DNA of 64,000 nt, taken from NCBI GenBank assembly GCA_028023455.1, contig JAQFVV010000323.1, positions 434,001 through 498,000 on the forward strand. Direction: 5' to 3'. This DNA comes from Epiperipatus broadwayi. Taxonomy: Eukaryota > Onychophora > Udeonychophora > Euonychophora > Peripatidae. Positions 41,160 through 56,130 of this stretch are shown in pieces. A model generated the notes under the pieces. That model was not told the origin of the DNA. It made no database searches and saw nothing but the letters and a program-made list of their open reading frames with translations. Each line of letters opens with the position of its first letter. Within the stretch, counting starts at the first letter, position 1. The translations under genes and the position numbers were made by a program.

Positions 41160-41480
41160 TTTTTGAATGTCCAAACTTCCTATAGCAATAACATGTTTGC
41201 TTCTTTCCCCCTCTAACAGGAATTGGGAAATTTCTCTTTAGTTTTTCTTTAGTGATGAAAATTTTTTTAATTGTTGAGGCATTTAGTATTTGATGACATT
41301 ACTTAACATAATCTCAGGTACCACATTTGTCCATTGTGAGTTTATAATTTAAAATAGGATCACTCAGTAATAATTTTCTAAAACGTTCATCTGCCATATC
41401 ATATAACAATTGGTCCAGTAAACAGTCATTTATTTCTGGTTTAAACTTGCAATATTAAGATAACTTTTCACAAGGCAAGA
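41160..41480 (-). pseudogene. Gypsy gag fragment (inverted)
   Basis: Minus-strand coding reads CKFKPEINDCLLDQLLYDMA, then ERFRKLLLSDPILNYKLTMD, a Ty3/gypsy gag C-terminal pattern. A knuckle-like CYCYRKFGHSKIILQC follows, with altered cysteine spacing. Interrupted by two stops. It lies opposite to the LTR orientation. Confidence 0.55.
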
Positions 41481-41499
41481 TCGTAATCTGCATATTTTG

Positions 41500-41712
41500 T
41501 TTGGATAATTGTTTCCTTTTGAGAAGTTGGTACAATGGTGATAAACAGTGTGATTTTTCCTTCATAAAACTTTTGTAAAAGTTCGACAGTCATAGGATTG
41601 TCTGCATGTCTTTTACATTTCTAGGCTTCTCAGCATTTTTTATTGCTTCTTCTTTGACATGATCCGGATATCAGCCATTGATGTTTATATTATGTCCAGA
41701 AATTTTTTTTTC
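41500..41712 (-). pseudogene. Gypsy reverse transcriptase/RNase H junction fragment (inverted)
   Basis: Minus-strand pieces KKISGHNINING, AIKNAEKPRNVKDMQTIL, LSNFYKSFMKEKSHCLSPLY and QLLKRK match the region between the RT thumb and RNase H of Ty3/gypsy pol (GH-I, P-nv-lq-fL, NfY--F, PLy-Ll). Two stops are present. RT and gag pieces occur in an order and orientation that no intact element has. Confidence 0.65.
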
Positions 41713-41919
41713 TTTTGTAGACATTATACACATATGGTAGGACCTGTAAAATTAATTTCTAGCATCAAGTGGCTCACACCTTATGTAGTAAATATTCAGT
41801 CTCATGTTAGGAAAAAATTGGTTCCAACCATGGGTATTCAAGTAAATGTGAATAATAACTTTTAAATCTTAAATATGGTTAGTGTAGCTATAATGATTCA
41901 ATTAACAAAGCTACTACAA

Positions 41920-42130
41920 CATACTTGTAAGAATGATAAAGTTCAAAATTCGGACAATTTTATAGTAGGAAAAAATGTGGATACATGATTTTCTTAGTTG
42001 TAATTGGTTACCAAGCAAAATTGTGAAAGTAATATTGTAAGATATAAAAATAGTAAAATTGCATAATGGGTAAGAGTTGAAAAAACATGTTAAACACCTT
42101 TGCGTTGGTACAAGGATACCTATCCAGATA
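41920..42130 (+). pseudogene. Gypsy integrase C-terminal tail
   Basis: Plus-strand coding with stops and a frameshift gives WIHDFLSCNWLPSKIVKVI, then KIVKLHNG and KKHVKHL. This is the GPY/F-like integrase tail (W--G-I--V, Y-V-L--G, RRHVDHL in intact relatives). It has the LTR orientation and sits where pol should end. Confidence 0.55.
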
Positions 42131-42397
42131 GTCATCTAAATAAATTCTTAGAGGAAGAAATAGAAAAAAAGATTTCTTAGTGGATGATATAATTACTTAT
42201 TCAGATTAAGTTAAAGCAATTGTAGACAAACAGGTGTTTGTATGCAAGAAGGGAAAAGAAGGCAGAACTACTTAAAAAATATGAAAAAAAAAGAAAGTTA
42301 CTCTCAAAACTGTGCGTAAAGATAAAAGTAAACCACCTGATAAGTGTAAAGCTATAGTAATAAATTAAATCAGTATTTTTTTGAATAGGGAGAGGCA

Positions 42398-42940
42398 TGA
42401 AATGTTTGCATATATAATTTAGTATAAATAAAGGGTATTTAATGATAGGTGCGCACAAATTATTTTCATTCATAATTACTTTCTAAAATCATTTACTTTC
42501 TAAAATCATTCTAGAAAACTAATAAAGAGAGTGCTGCAACTAGAATATATTACAAGACACATGTATAGGATTTAGGGCATTAGAAATCACGAATATCAAG
42601 ATGTGAGAGAGCTACTCCTTTGCAGAAATGAGACTGAATGTGTTGAAATCATTTAATGGTGATAAGGCAGAAAAAGAAGCAATATAAAGTCGGATAAAAT
42701 GGTTCCAAACAAAGTGTAAACATTTAGAACTTTGTTAGATCGTCTAAACGAATTAATAGTGGCTATTTTTATTTTTGTTAGTTATTATGCTGTTAAGTAA
42801 ACGTAAATGTTTAAATGTTTACTAGTTTAATATCTGTCTGAAATGAATGTTAATAAACACTATTGCGTACCAATTCTTAATATACTGTGTAAATTATTAT
42901 TGCTATCTGACTGTTCTTTAGAAATTCTCACAACATAGCG
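42398..42940 (+). repeat. 3' LTR
   Basis: Starts TGAAATGT, ends CATAGCG. It contains a small internal duplication (TTACTTTCTAAAATCATT twice, near 42476-42510) absent from the 5' LTR. It ends 80 bp before the Ig3 exon. Confidence 0.75.
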
Positions 42941-43020
42941 ATTTATTTTATAATGGATATGTTATAGTTAGATAATTAGGTGCTTTTATATACTTAATTA
43001 TTTTTCTAAATTAACTATAG

Positions 43021-43257
43021 GACCCCCATGGTGCAAGTCTGAAATCACAACTTATATTAATCAAACTGTCTTGGTATGTGATGTCATTAGTAATCCTGAA
43101 GCTACTTCCTATGAATGGTATTTGAAAGGTCATTTGATTAGTATTCGCAATACTTCTGATTATATAATTTCACAAAAAACAAATCAATGGTACTACTGTA
43201 TTGCACACAATAAATTGGGTAAAACCGATCTTTGCTGGCATCAAGTTATTTTTTCCG
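43021..43257 (+). CDS. Immunoglobulin-domain exon 3
   Basis: Bounded by AACTATAG| and |GTAAGT, 237 nt, phase 1-1, one whole Ig domain. Cys4, Cys19, Cys59 and Cys71 fall at the same positions as in Ig1 and Ig2. The tryptophan is at 32 (YEWY), two residues later than in Ig1 and Ig2, and the F strand reads WYYCIAHNKLG. It also shares Gly66, Asp69 and His73. Overall it is much more diverged from Ig1 and Ig2 than they are from each other. Sequons NQT (13) and NTS (43) differ from theirs. It is either a later domain of the same protein or part of a neighbouring paralogue; the shared length, phase and cysteine spacing favour common origin either way. Confidence 0.88.

Positions 43258-46280
<3,023 letters not shown>

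Positions 46281-46346
<66 letters not shown>
46281..46346. repeat. (TA)n microsatellite
   Basis: A TA array directly at the 3' terminus of the next RTE fragment, as at 34244 and 4817. Confidence 0.97.
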
Positions 46347-46349
<3 letters not shown>

Positions 46350-47166
46350 TCAACCATTGTCAATCCACTGCATGATGAAGGTCTTTCCAAGTTCAAACTA
46401 TCTTCTCTGATCTTTAGCTTCTCTTCTCCACATCACCCCTGCACACTTTCTTATTTCACCCATCCAACTCACATGTAGTCTCTTTCTGTGTCTTTTACAA
46501 TCTCTTGGAATCCAATTTAAGATTTCAATTGTCCATCTATTATCATCTCTTCTAGAAATATGTCCAGCCCATCTCTACTTCAGTCTTTTAATTTTTTAAA
46601 TGAGGTCAATTACACCTGTTTGTTCTTTTACACATGTATTGCATTTTCAATCCATTCTTCTTACTCCTAATATGTATCTGTCCATACTTCTTTGAGTGGT
46701 CTGAAGTCTCTGTATTGATCTTCTATTAAGTGTCCAAGTCTCAGATCCATAAGTAAAAACTGGTAAAACACATTTATTAAAAAAACTCTCTTTTCAAACA
46801 CCTAGGCATATTTCCTTTTAGTGTCAAGTTATTTCTACCAAAAGCACTCCAACCAAGTTTAATTCCATGATTAATTTCATGCATTGTTTTATCTGTATTA
46901 ATAATCTGACCAAGATATTTGTAGCTGTTAACTTTTTCTAACTCATCATAATCAATCTTTATTTTCATATTTTGAGAAAATCCATTAAACATTACTTTAG
47001 TTTTTTTAACATTTATCTTTAATCTTATTTTCATCTGATAACTCCTGCAGCATTTCCTGCAGCTCTAAAGCATTATTTGCAAAAACAACTACATTGTCTG
47101 CAAAATTTAAATGACTTAAATAATCTACATTTACTTTCATTTTTTTTAAATTCCCATTTTAATCTG
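46347..47166 (-). mobile_element. RTE-type LINE, 3' fragment
   Basis: The same family as 34244-36755, truncated within the RT thumb. 47034-46777 encodes LKINVKKTKVMFNGFSQNMK and YKYLGQIINTD, followed by frameshifted C-terminal coding down to the ATGATGAT/TA end. Upstream residues near 47090 (frameshifted LFKFCRQCSC region) show that the FADD box region is damaged. The right border reads TATATATATTGTAACC. Confidence 0.85.
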
Positions 47167-48545
47167 CTATATATATTGTAACCATTATGAGATGCTGGGG
47201 GGGGGGGTGTTAGATGACGGAAAATGTAAAAGATGAAGAATGATAAACAAAAGAAAGAAACAGAAAGAAATGAAGAGAAAAATGGATGATATGATAGAGG
47301 GAGCTAATTGTAACTTTTTAATGAAATGAAGAGATGGGGCATAGGTGATGATGATGATGATAAGTTGAAATGATGAAAATATAAGATAAGATAAAATGGT
47401 GAAAATATAATATAAGATGAAGATAAGATGAAAAGGATGAAATGAAATTGAGATGACAAAATGAAATGAACTAATCTATTCTAAACTATTTGGAAGGAAG
47501 AAGATGGAAGATAATTATACTATTAGAGACTCTTAATGACTTGGCACAGTGGGGTTACAATAAAAATCAAGAATAAATAATGATCCAGAGATATACAATT
47601 GGATAGAGACCAAATCTAACACCACTGCAAATAACTATTATGGCATATTTATAATTTAACATAGATAATATAAAAGTCAATTTAAATCATTATTTAATAG
47701 TCATTAGAGTCGGCCTCCCATCAGATCACACACTCTGAATAAAAAAAAAATGACACTTTGTTGGAAGGACTATCTCACTGAATTATATTAACAAGGCAAC
47801 AAGAGTAAAAAATCTCAAGGGTTTTAAAACTACAACTCTTGTGCAAGATAAAAGTTCAAGTTGCCTATTAAATAATTGCTTGGATAAGTAAACAACTGAG
47901 TGATATCTTGGCCGACCATAAGATGACTATCTTATGTTCAATCATGGAGTAATAAACAAAAAATATTAATCCAAAGATTTGATTAATTAATCTAAATTTA
48001 AATTAATATTGGCCTATTATCCAAGACATCACTTGAGCAAGGAAAAAAACAAGGGTACTTTTTATGCCTTTCCTCATACTCACAGACAACCTACTAAGGA
48101 CTTTAAATGCAGAGGTATTTGAACATTTTAAAAATATACAAGATGATGATAGATAATGTGCAGCCTTAAAAATAAATAGTAAATACTCTTCTGAAGCACT
48201 TATATTTTTCATTTGACATTGCATAATCTTCAGTCTAAGAAGATATAATAATAACTTAAAAAAATCAACTTTAAAATGAGCATTCTATTACATATCTGTA
48301 ATTATGTGATTATCTGTTACTGTGATTCAATATGAGAATCACAAAGATTAGCATGGCTTTATATAATTTAAACCAATAGAAAAATATATTATATGTACTT
48401 TATGAAATTTTTGTGAACCTTTGGAACTCAAGACAATATTTTATATAAATGTAAAAACAAACAGAAACAAAACTTTTTAAAATAATAATAATTTTGTTTA
48501 TTAATAATAAGCATTTATTTTATAACGTCTTGCATGCGATTATAG
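47167..48545. other. Purine-rich and AT-rich noncoding DNA
   Basis: An 11-G run lies at 47197-47207. From 47210 to about 47510 the + strand is strongly purine-rich (GATGA and AAAGA units), a degenerate microsatellite. The remainder has no recognised feature. Confidence 0.6.
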
Positions 48546-48667
48546 TTACGATAGAATGACAGCCTGTTAAGCTAATTGCGCAGACGCTGTGAGAATGTTA
48601 TTCATTTATTAATAACATTCTCACAGCGTCTGCGCAATTAGCTTAACAGGCTGTCATTCTATCGTAA
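48546..48667. repeat. Perfect 56-bp inverted repeat with 10-nt loop
   Basis: The arms 48546-48601 and 48612-48667 are perfect reverse complements (56 of 56), separated by TCATTTATTA. They contain GCGCAGACGC and are far more GC- and CpG-rich than the surroundings. The GC-rich sequence extends another ~30 bp outside the left arm only (from about 48514), so the right arm looks like a snap-back copy of the left. A 14-bp direct repeat TTTATTAATAATAA flanks the whole (48498-48511 and 48668-48681). Confidence 0.95.
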
Positions 48668-51600
48668 TTTATTAATAATAATAAAGAAAAAAATATTTAT
48701 AAACAAAAAATTACTTGAACAATCATTGCCAAGATAGCACTGGAATCTTTTAAAACATTTTGACTTACAAAATTATATCATTTTATGTGACCAAAGTTTT
48801 TAAAACTGTTTATTTTAATAAACACACAAAAATAAATAAATACATACAAGAGTAAGCATAGGCTATTTGATATTAAACTCTAATCTCTTTAAATAATTAA
48901 AGATTCTAAATCTTTTATACTTTAATTACAATGGTATGAATTTAATAAACATAATTCTATTTTGATTGGCATATTTAAAAAAATACTGTAGTGTCATTTA
49001 ATAACCAGAATAACACACTAATAGGTTTATATTTACTTCCCTAAGCTATGCAAATGCTAAGCTGGGACTAGCATATACAGCATATATTTTAAATTATCAT
49101 TAGTTACACTGGCATTATTAATATTATAGCTAGTGATGCATTTAAGTAAGACTAAGCTAACTTTAAATTTAATTAGATGCATGGGCCACTCACTCATCAG
49201 AGGTAATTTATACACATATTTTCAAAAATTCTGTCCACATAAAATTATTAAACCAAATGTTTAAAACTGAAATTTAAAAGACTTACAATACCAGTGGCAA
49301 AAACTCTGGATGAAAACATTAAACTACTTATTATGTGTGAATGGTCACTTATAAACACATGCATATTCTTCATATTTAAAAATAAATATAAATTATTGTT
49401 GGCTGGTTTGTGGATGATAAAACTATCATACAGAACAATTCAGACATTGATATACCTATAAGCAATAAAACAGCTAAATACAACATAAAGAAACAAAGTT
49501 CATCAAACAAACATATCTTGTCATTACATATCTAAAAAAATGCAACATCACCTACTGTGGTGGAACTAGCATTAATACATCATGCATGATAGGCCAAAAT
49601 AAATACATATATGCTCCACAGAGCTGAAAATCTTCCTAAGAATGTGGTGACTTCTAAAAATACCTATCTTTGAAGCACAAAATAGAAAGCCTGGACCTTA
49701 TCAAAGTGCATCAGGACAAGGAAAGATGCATCATAAAAGTGGGATCCTCTTCATGGGATCTAAGCACTTCAAAATATGTGATTATAATCACTACAAATAC
49801 AAATATCTGATATACATAATCCTCAATGGGAATGAACATCATCACCTCATGGAAAAGCAATACAATAAGAATGGAGGACCTTGTCTACTCCATTAAGCAT
49901 ACTAATAATAATTAACAAAGCTTTGCTCTATGAGGCTAACAAATACTAAACTAATAACAAGATATAAACATCACTTGAACTGATTAAGTCATCAATAAGA
50001 ATTTTAAAATACAACATGTATAATCAATGTCAGAAACCAACAATGTGAACTATGTCAACTGACTAATATAAGAATTACTTAAACATTAAATGCATATAAA
50101 ATTCTTGGAAAAGGTACAATGCACACATATAAAATATTAAATAGCAAAATGTAGTGATTAGTAGACATTTAAAAGATTGCAAATTAGATGTGAGAAAATC
50201 AAATCTCAATGCATGCAGTTATTATAAAGATAACATTTATAAAACATACGAATGGAAAACTCTCTGATAAACCACTTTGGCTGATTTTAAATAAAACTGA
50301 GTGAAATACCACACATCTAAATAATCTAAGTATGAGATATTGAAATCTCCAAAGATAACTTATTAAATATGTTAACTTTTGAGACGTTTAACTAATATAA
50401 TAATATTAATATGACCTGAGAATGGTAGAATATCTAGTCATTCTAATAAACCCATTAAGATTAAAATTATAACATTAATTTACCTGGCATATATTATTTA
50501 AAAAAATATATAGCATAAATATTTTTCTGGTTTTTTTTTAAACCAATAAAACACACAAAATAAAAATACAATAACTTTAGTTCATAGATTTAGCTTCCTC
50601 CATACTGGTTTTTCTGTTCAAGACATTTATGTAATTTATTGAATATTATTTATCTGATGGTGCAAAGCTTCTGGTCAAAACATTTACCTCAAACATGGCA
50701 AAGATTTCCAAATCAAACATATTTAATAGTTCTTTAAAGTTAATTTAATTCTTTCTTTAAAGATGTTTTTAGATAATAAAACATAATACTAAAATAATAA
50801 GGATAAGCCATCAATAGAATGGTAAGTAAAAAAATTATTCAGCTGAAAATATCATTAGGGATCCCGGGTTTACTTATACAATAATACAGCATCATTTTTT
50901 TAATTCCACTTAAATTTGCTTCCAAATAATTTCTTTTTACTCTTCTTAACATAAGAGTGGGAGTATTTTGGAAGTAGAATTTTCAATCTGTTTTAATGAG
51001 CTAGAATAAAGTATCTCAATCTTATGTATAGGTATAAGCAAATACGTCAGTTCATTATAATTATACTATACATTTGACAGATAAAGTTCATCCTTAATTA
51101 ATTTCAATGCAAAACATTTTTTTTCTTAAACTACTTAGGAAACAAGTGATTAATACAATGAAGAATATTTTTAGTTAGTTTTAAACATGATTAATCTAAT
51201 ATAGGTAATTGAAATAAGCTATAAACGAAAATTAACAAGGATATTGATGCATTTCAAACATACAATTAATGTTACTACAAATGTTTTTTCAATTTTCCTT
51301 GTTTAAGTTTTAAGTTATTTAAAGTTCAGTGCAGCAACAGTTATCTAGCCATAAGTACATTAATTGTCTATATATTATATTCATTTTATGGAAGATAGAA
51401 GTTATGCGGTTTGAAGATAAGATAGCAGATATAAAATTTCCTTTAAACATTTTTACTATAGCTTTTAAGAGTATTAATTTGAAAGTCAATGGCAAGAAAA
51501 TAGGTTACCTCTTCCTATTTAGCAATTGTTCATTATCGTCTTGAAAACATCAAAGATATAATTCCCCATACTTTTGTTAAAAAGAAATTTTTAAAAAAAA

Positions 51601-52657
51601 ATTACAACTTGTTTTAGGTGAAGAAATATTTCAGGAAAAGTCAGGATTCAATAACACACACCAAAAATACAATAAAACATTCTATTTATAGCAATTATTT
51701 CTATCCCCTCCCAACATTTTTTAATGTCAATTTATTTTAATCAATCAATCAATATAATTTATTTTGTTTTAATTGTAATTCTTTTTTAAAAAAAATCAGC
51801 TGGAAAATTAATCAAATTAACAACTGACATCATTTTGATCGATGTATTTGAAATTCACATGGTTTAACAACTTTAAATTAAAAATGAATAATTAGATGTT
51901 ATGTAATATTAAAAAAATGTATTACATAAAATAAAATGGAAACACTAATATAAAATCAAACTAGTTTTCATTTATCAAAACTTTTTAAATATTTAACTAT
52001 ACTGATTTTATTCATTCATTTGTTTTTTTTGTTTTAATTAATATTGCAGTTAAATTATTATTTATTCATTTATTTCTTACATCTCTATGCATGCACACAC
52101 ACTCACACAAAGTTGACATTTAACCTGACCTCCACTAATTAATTATAATTTTTAATGACTACAAATAAAAAATATGGAAGAATATTATATTTAAAAATAA
52201 CTTTTAACATGTTAAGGCTAATTTGCCTTAAAGATTAATTATTATTTGACTGCTTTAATAAAACTAAAGATTAATTATAAATCAATTTTATATTATTTAT
52301 TTTATTTATAATATTAACTCAATTATTAGCTATAAACTAGAAATAAATAAAACAGAAGTTATTTTATGATACAGTTAACATCATTTTAAATACTAATCTA
52401 AATTTTTTCTATAAAAAATGCTATCTTATAGATCCTACAAAACTAATTATAATTATGTTACTTACTTTGCACATATAATTATATAAAATTTACTAAATAT
52501 TACTACATTACCCATTATTATGACATCTTATTCATTAACTAACTAATTTCTTCTTTTTTTAATCAATTTTTTTTAAAAACCTATAATTGCATTAAATGGT
52601 TGAGCTAAGATAAATTCTGGCATCTGTTGAAGCCAAATGAAGTTTCATTTATGTTCA
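48668..52657. other. AT-rich intron sequence, about 4 kb
   Basis: No exon, tandem repeat or mobile element is recognised. This is the longest quiet stretch of the window. Confidence 0.45.
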
Positions 52658-52684
52658 ATATATATATATATATATATATATTCT

Positions 52685-52715
<31 letters not shown>

Positions 52716-52765
52716 TCTAACCAGACTATATATATATATATATATATTGTAACCAGACAATGTCT
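52658..52765. repeat. Three TA arrays with staggered direct copies of one flank
   Basis: TA array, TTCTAAC, TA array, TTCTAACCAGAC, TA array, TTGTAACCAGACAATG. Each step repeats a longer piece of the right-hand flank in the same orientation. Confidence 0.9.
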
Positions 52766-53230
52766 TTACATCAGTTGTAACTATTTCCTGATATGCATAT
52801 GGTAAGAAAAAACCTTAGATTGTCATTCCTGATTAGAGATGTCACCCTGCCTACAACAATATTTCCTGCTCATCAGAGATATAGCACCATATAGACCGGA
52901 AAATCCCTAGTAATTTAGGTCTTTGGTTTCCCCAAACAGCACCACTAGAGTTTTATCTTACTACAACCTGACTTACCTAGGTCTAGTTATGCCGGACATA
53001 GCTCAGGAGGCATGAGATTTTCATGAAAAAGTGAAATCAATGACAAGTGATGCAACATGAACAACTGAATTGCTTTTATGAAACAATTAATTTATTTCAT
53101 AACATTTGTTAAGATCATTAGTTCTCCATAGTTATTTTGAACAATAATCTTATAAAGTTTATCATTAGTTCATTTTTGATGTAGTTTATCTTTAGAATCC
53201 ATTTTCTAGTATACACATATTTTCATAGAT
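52766..53230. other. GC-richer unclassified segment
   Basis: 52766-53060 is less AT-rich and contains ATAGCTCAGGAGGCATGA, a tRNA A-box-like string, but no B box at the right distance. It may be an element whose end defines the stepped copies at 52658-52765. Confidence 0.35.
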
Positions 53231-53299
53231 TTCATTGATCAATTACTTCTCATTGGTTATGTATTTATCTGCAATGTTCTTTAATTTTTTAGTTGTAAT

Positions 53300-53905
53300 T
53301 TAAATATTATTCCTTGATCCATGTATAGCTATATTTTATTTATAAACATTTGTATTTATAGATGTGTATTATTTTCTTAAGCATTTCTAATTCTTCTCAG
53401 TATAACCATGCTTTGTACATAAAATTTATTATACCACCATGTATAGATATATTTTAATTATATAGTGTTTATATTTCATTCAGATTGATATATGTGGTAT
53501 ATATGATTTATACTAGTGCAGACATATTTTGTTTATTAAAATATAATAATTTATGATCCATTAAAGACATTTTGATTATAATTATATAAGTATTTGGAAT
53601 TTATTTCGATACAGACATAGCATGTGTCTAAAATATTAGTATTCATGATTTATTCCAACAAAGATGTATTTTGTATATAAAATATAATTATTTAGGATTT
53701 ATTCCATTAAAGACATATTTTGTACATAAAAATATAAGTATTTATGATTGACTCCAATAACAATGTATTTTGATTATAAACATAAAAGTATTTATGCTTT
53801 ATTTCAATACAGATGTATTTGGCATATAAAAATATAATCATTTATGAATTATTTCATGAAGGGTGTATTTTGATTATAAACATATAAGTATTTAATATTT
53901 ATAAA
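53300..53905. repeat. Degenerate ~55-60-bp minisatellite, left part
   Basis: Repeated units of the form TATTTATGATTTATTCCA, then A(A/G)A(G/C)ATGTATTTTG, then (A/T)TATAAA(A/C)ATATAA. The best units lie at 53640-53900. The array resumes at 56000-56130. Confidence 0.75.
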
Positions 53906-55995
53906 ATCATTCCCTTCTTTTTTCATCTGGTGTGATCATCCACTACAGGTCACTATTGCATTTCAAAAAGGGGTTGGTTTATTTAAGCTAAATGACATTA
54001 TTTAATTTTCACTTGTATAGCATTATTTGATTTTCACTAGTATTTATCCAGTTATGGCTTGGAGATTTATGGCTGCTGATAGAGAGAGAAAGCTATTACT
54101 GATTAGCCTCTCATCCTTATGCTTTCTACATTACTACTCTTCTTTTCAACATCCACCAAATGTAGGGTTCACACTTAGTAAAACTAGATTTCTATGCTGG
54201 AATGAGTTGTATGGCTGTAAATATAATTATCCCAATGGTGACTCTGCACTAAAACCACTTGTCAACTAAAGCTAAACAACACAGAATTACTTTTGAACTT
54301 CAAGCTCCACAATTTATACCCTGATCAAGTATCTAGATTAAACTAGCTTTACTCCACTGTATTTGATTGGTCAATAAGCTTTCATTTAAGCCTGTGTGTA
54401 TTTCTATTTTTGATGATTGGATACTTTAGTTTTAGTGGAAAGAGATGAGGAATTGGGCAGATAATGCCTTGTTTTTCAAATTTGATTAACTTTGCTCCAA
54501 ACGATTATTATTATACAATGACATCATCTCCAGAATAAAAAACATAATATTTTAATAAATGATAGTTTTAAATGGTTAAAGATGTATTTATTTCAGTATT
54601 TAAAAGATTTATCTCTTTTTTTAACTCTTAATCATTATTTAAAATATTGATTTTCTTTTTTCTTTTTTTTTCTTTTTCCTAAATTTAAACATTTTCCTTT
54701 TCTATAATATTTCTTAAATTTAAACATTTTTCTTTTTTATAAGACAATTGAAAAGTTGGTTTCTTTTATATATGTCTGTTTTACTTCAATCAATCACTTT
54801 AGTTGGAAGGAGAAAATAAATCTTAAAAATATATTCACAAAATAACATATCTGTTTCATTACTCCACTAAATTTTGGGATGAAATCATCTGAAAATATGA
54901 TTTTATTCCACACAATATACACATCATTTCTCATTACTGCATCTCTCTAATGGTTTTAGAATTGCTGATGAAATGGGTAAGATGAGCTGGAAGAAGTGGT
55001 GAATACATGAACTATAGCCTCCAATGTCAGAATAAGCAGATGGCCAAGCATGGACTACCAGTACACAATGCCCTATACCATTATGAGAAAATATCTTATT
55101 TTAAGCACTACCTCTCTTGTACCTAGAAGGATCATCCAAATAAGAGGAGGAGCCAGAGAAAAAATATTTGGCACTGACCCAACCCTGCTCATCTTTTGTG
55201 AGTCTTAGGGGCTTATTCATTTGGTCTATTCATGAGACCATGGCCTATACGTAAGACTAATATACACTGCTGGATTACTCTAGGGGATAGTCTGCTCAAT
55301 CATCCACCCACTTCAACATGAAAAACACAAATTCATGCATCACTACCTCTCAATCACACACTTGTTCCATCAGTTATTTTTATTTTATTGCTCTGGATTG
55401 AAGCTGCATCTTGGCTTGGGAGACTGAGGATCATTATCAGTTCTCCTATGATGCTCTTTTTTGTTTTGAAATGATGGACTTTTATAGGTCTTTGGTCATA
55501 TTTCAGGCCATACTTCATCCTAGTAGCTGGTGTTTTTATCCACCCTTTTTTCAGGTTTTCATCATTATTCAACCTCTTCACTACTAGTGCCTAGTATGGG
55601 CTATGTATACTACCTCTTGAATTTCTTTTCAGCCTCTTCTATGGTGGTACACAATTTCTTTGGTGATGATACATGGTTGTGGATTATAGTTGCTGTATTT
55701 TTGATGAGTATTTTTTTTTAACTTGGTGGCTCCTATTTTAGGCCTATTATCTCTTCCATAGGGAGGTTTATATGGCAGTTTAGATGCTCATTCATTGGTT
55801 GCTGATGCACTACAGTTATCATATGCTGTTAATATTTCAGCAACTTGTTCAATAGACCGATGATGTGTTCCAATCAGCATTCTTTCTATATAACTTGGGA
55901 AGCTGTGTCATATCAATCTAATAATCTGGAGTTCAGATAGAGGGTCAGATGTCAAGGCTCTTAACCTAGCCACCTGTCTTCTAAAGAAGGATGTA
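53906..55995. other. Segment splitting the minisatellite, with gypsy gag remnant
   Basis: About 2.1 kb between the two parts of the minisatellite, less AT-rich than its surroundings. The right third holds an inverted gypsy gag remnant. The left two thirds (to about 55340) encode nothing I can recognise. An 80-codon open frame at 54027-54269 shows no domain. Confidence 0.5.
55350..55990 (-). pseudogene. Ty3/gypsy gag remnant
   Basis: The minus strand reads RRQVARLRALTSDPLSELQI, then SFPSYIERMLIGTHHRSIEQ and VAEILTAYDN. This matches the C-terminal half of a gypsy-type Gag: the capsid-like helix with a Phe-Pro block, then an SIEQVAEI helix. Stops interrupt the frame. Family placement is moderate because no pol is nearby. 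Confidence 0.5.
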
Positions 55996-56130
55996 TAAGG
56001 CCTTTTGATTATAAACATATAACTAATTATGATTTATTTCAATACCGACGATGTATTTTGCATATAAAAATATAATCATTTATGATTTATTTCAAGAAAG
56101 ATGTATTTTGATTATAAACATATAAGTATT
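55996..56130. repeat. Minisatellite, right part
   Basis: About 2.3 more units of the 53.3-53.9 kb array, with the same ATGTATTTTGATTATAAACA and TATAAAAATATAATCATTTA blocks. Confidence 0.75.

Larger units (their letters stand above)
40101..42940. mobile_element. Ty3/gypsy LTR retrotransposon, internally deleted and rearranged
   Basis: Two direct ~530-bp LTRs (40101-40621 and 42398-42940) flank only 1.8 kb. A purine tract AATAGGGAGAGGCA sits directly before the 3' LTR, in the place of a polypurine tract, and TTGGTG follows the 5' LTR where a tRNA primer site would start. This puts the element on the + strand. Inside are a short gag-like start (+), gag and RT pieces on the minus strand, and an integrase tail on the + strand. 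Part of the interior is therefore inverted. The LTRs have many differences, so the insertion is old. No clear target duplication remains. Confidence 0.75.

Noticed and set aside
54027-54269. 80-codon + strand frame
   Set aside because: It has a hydrophobic patch and several cysteines but no domain, no consistent splice sites and no copy elsewhere.
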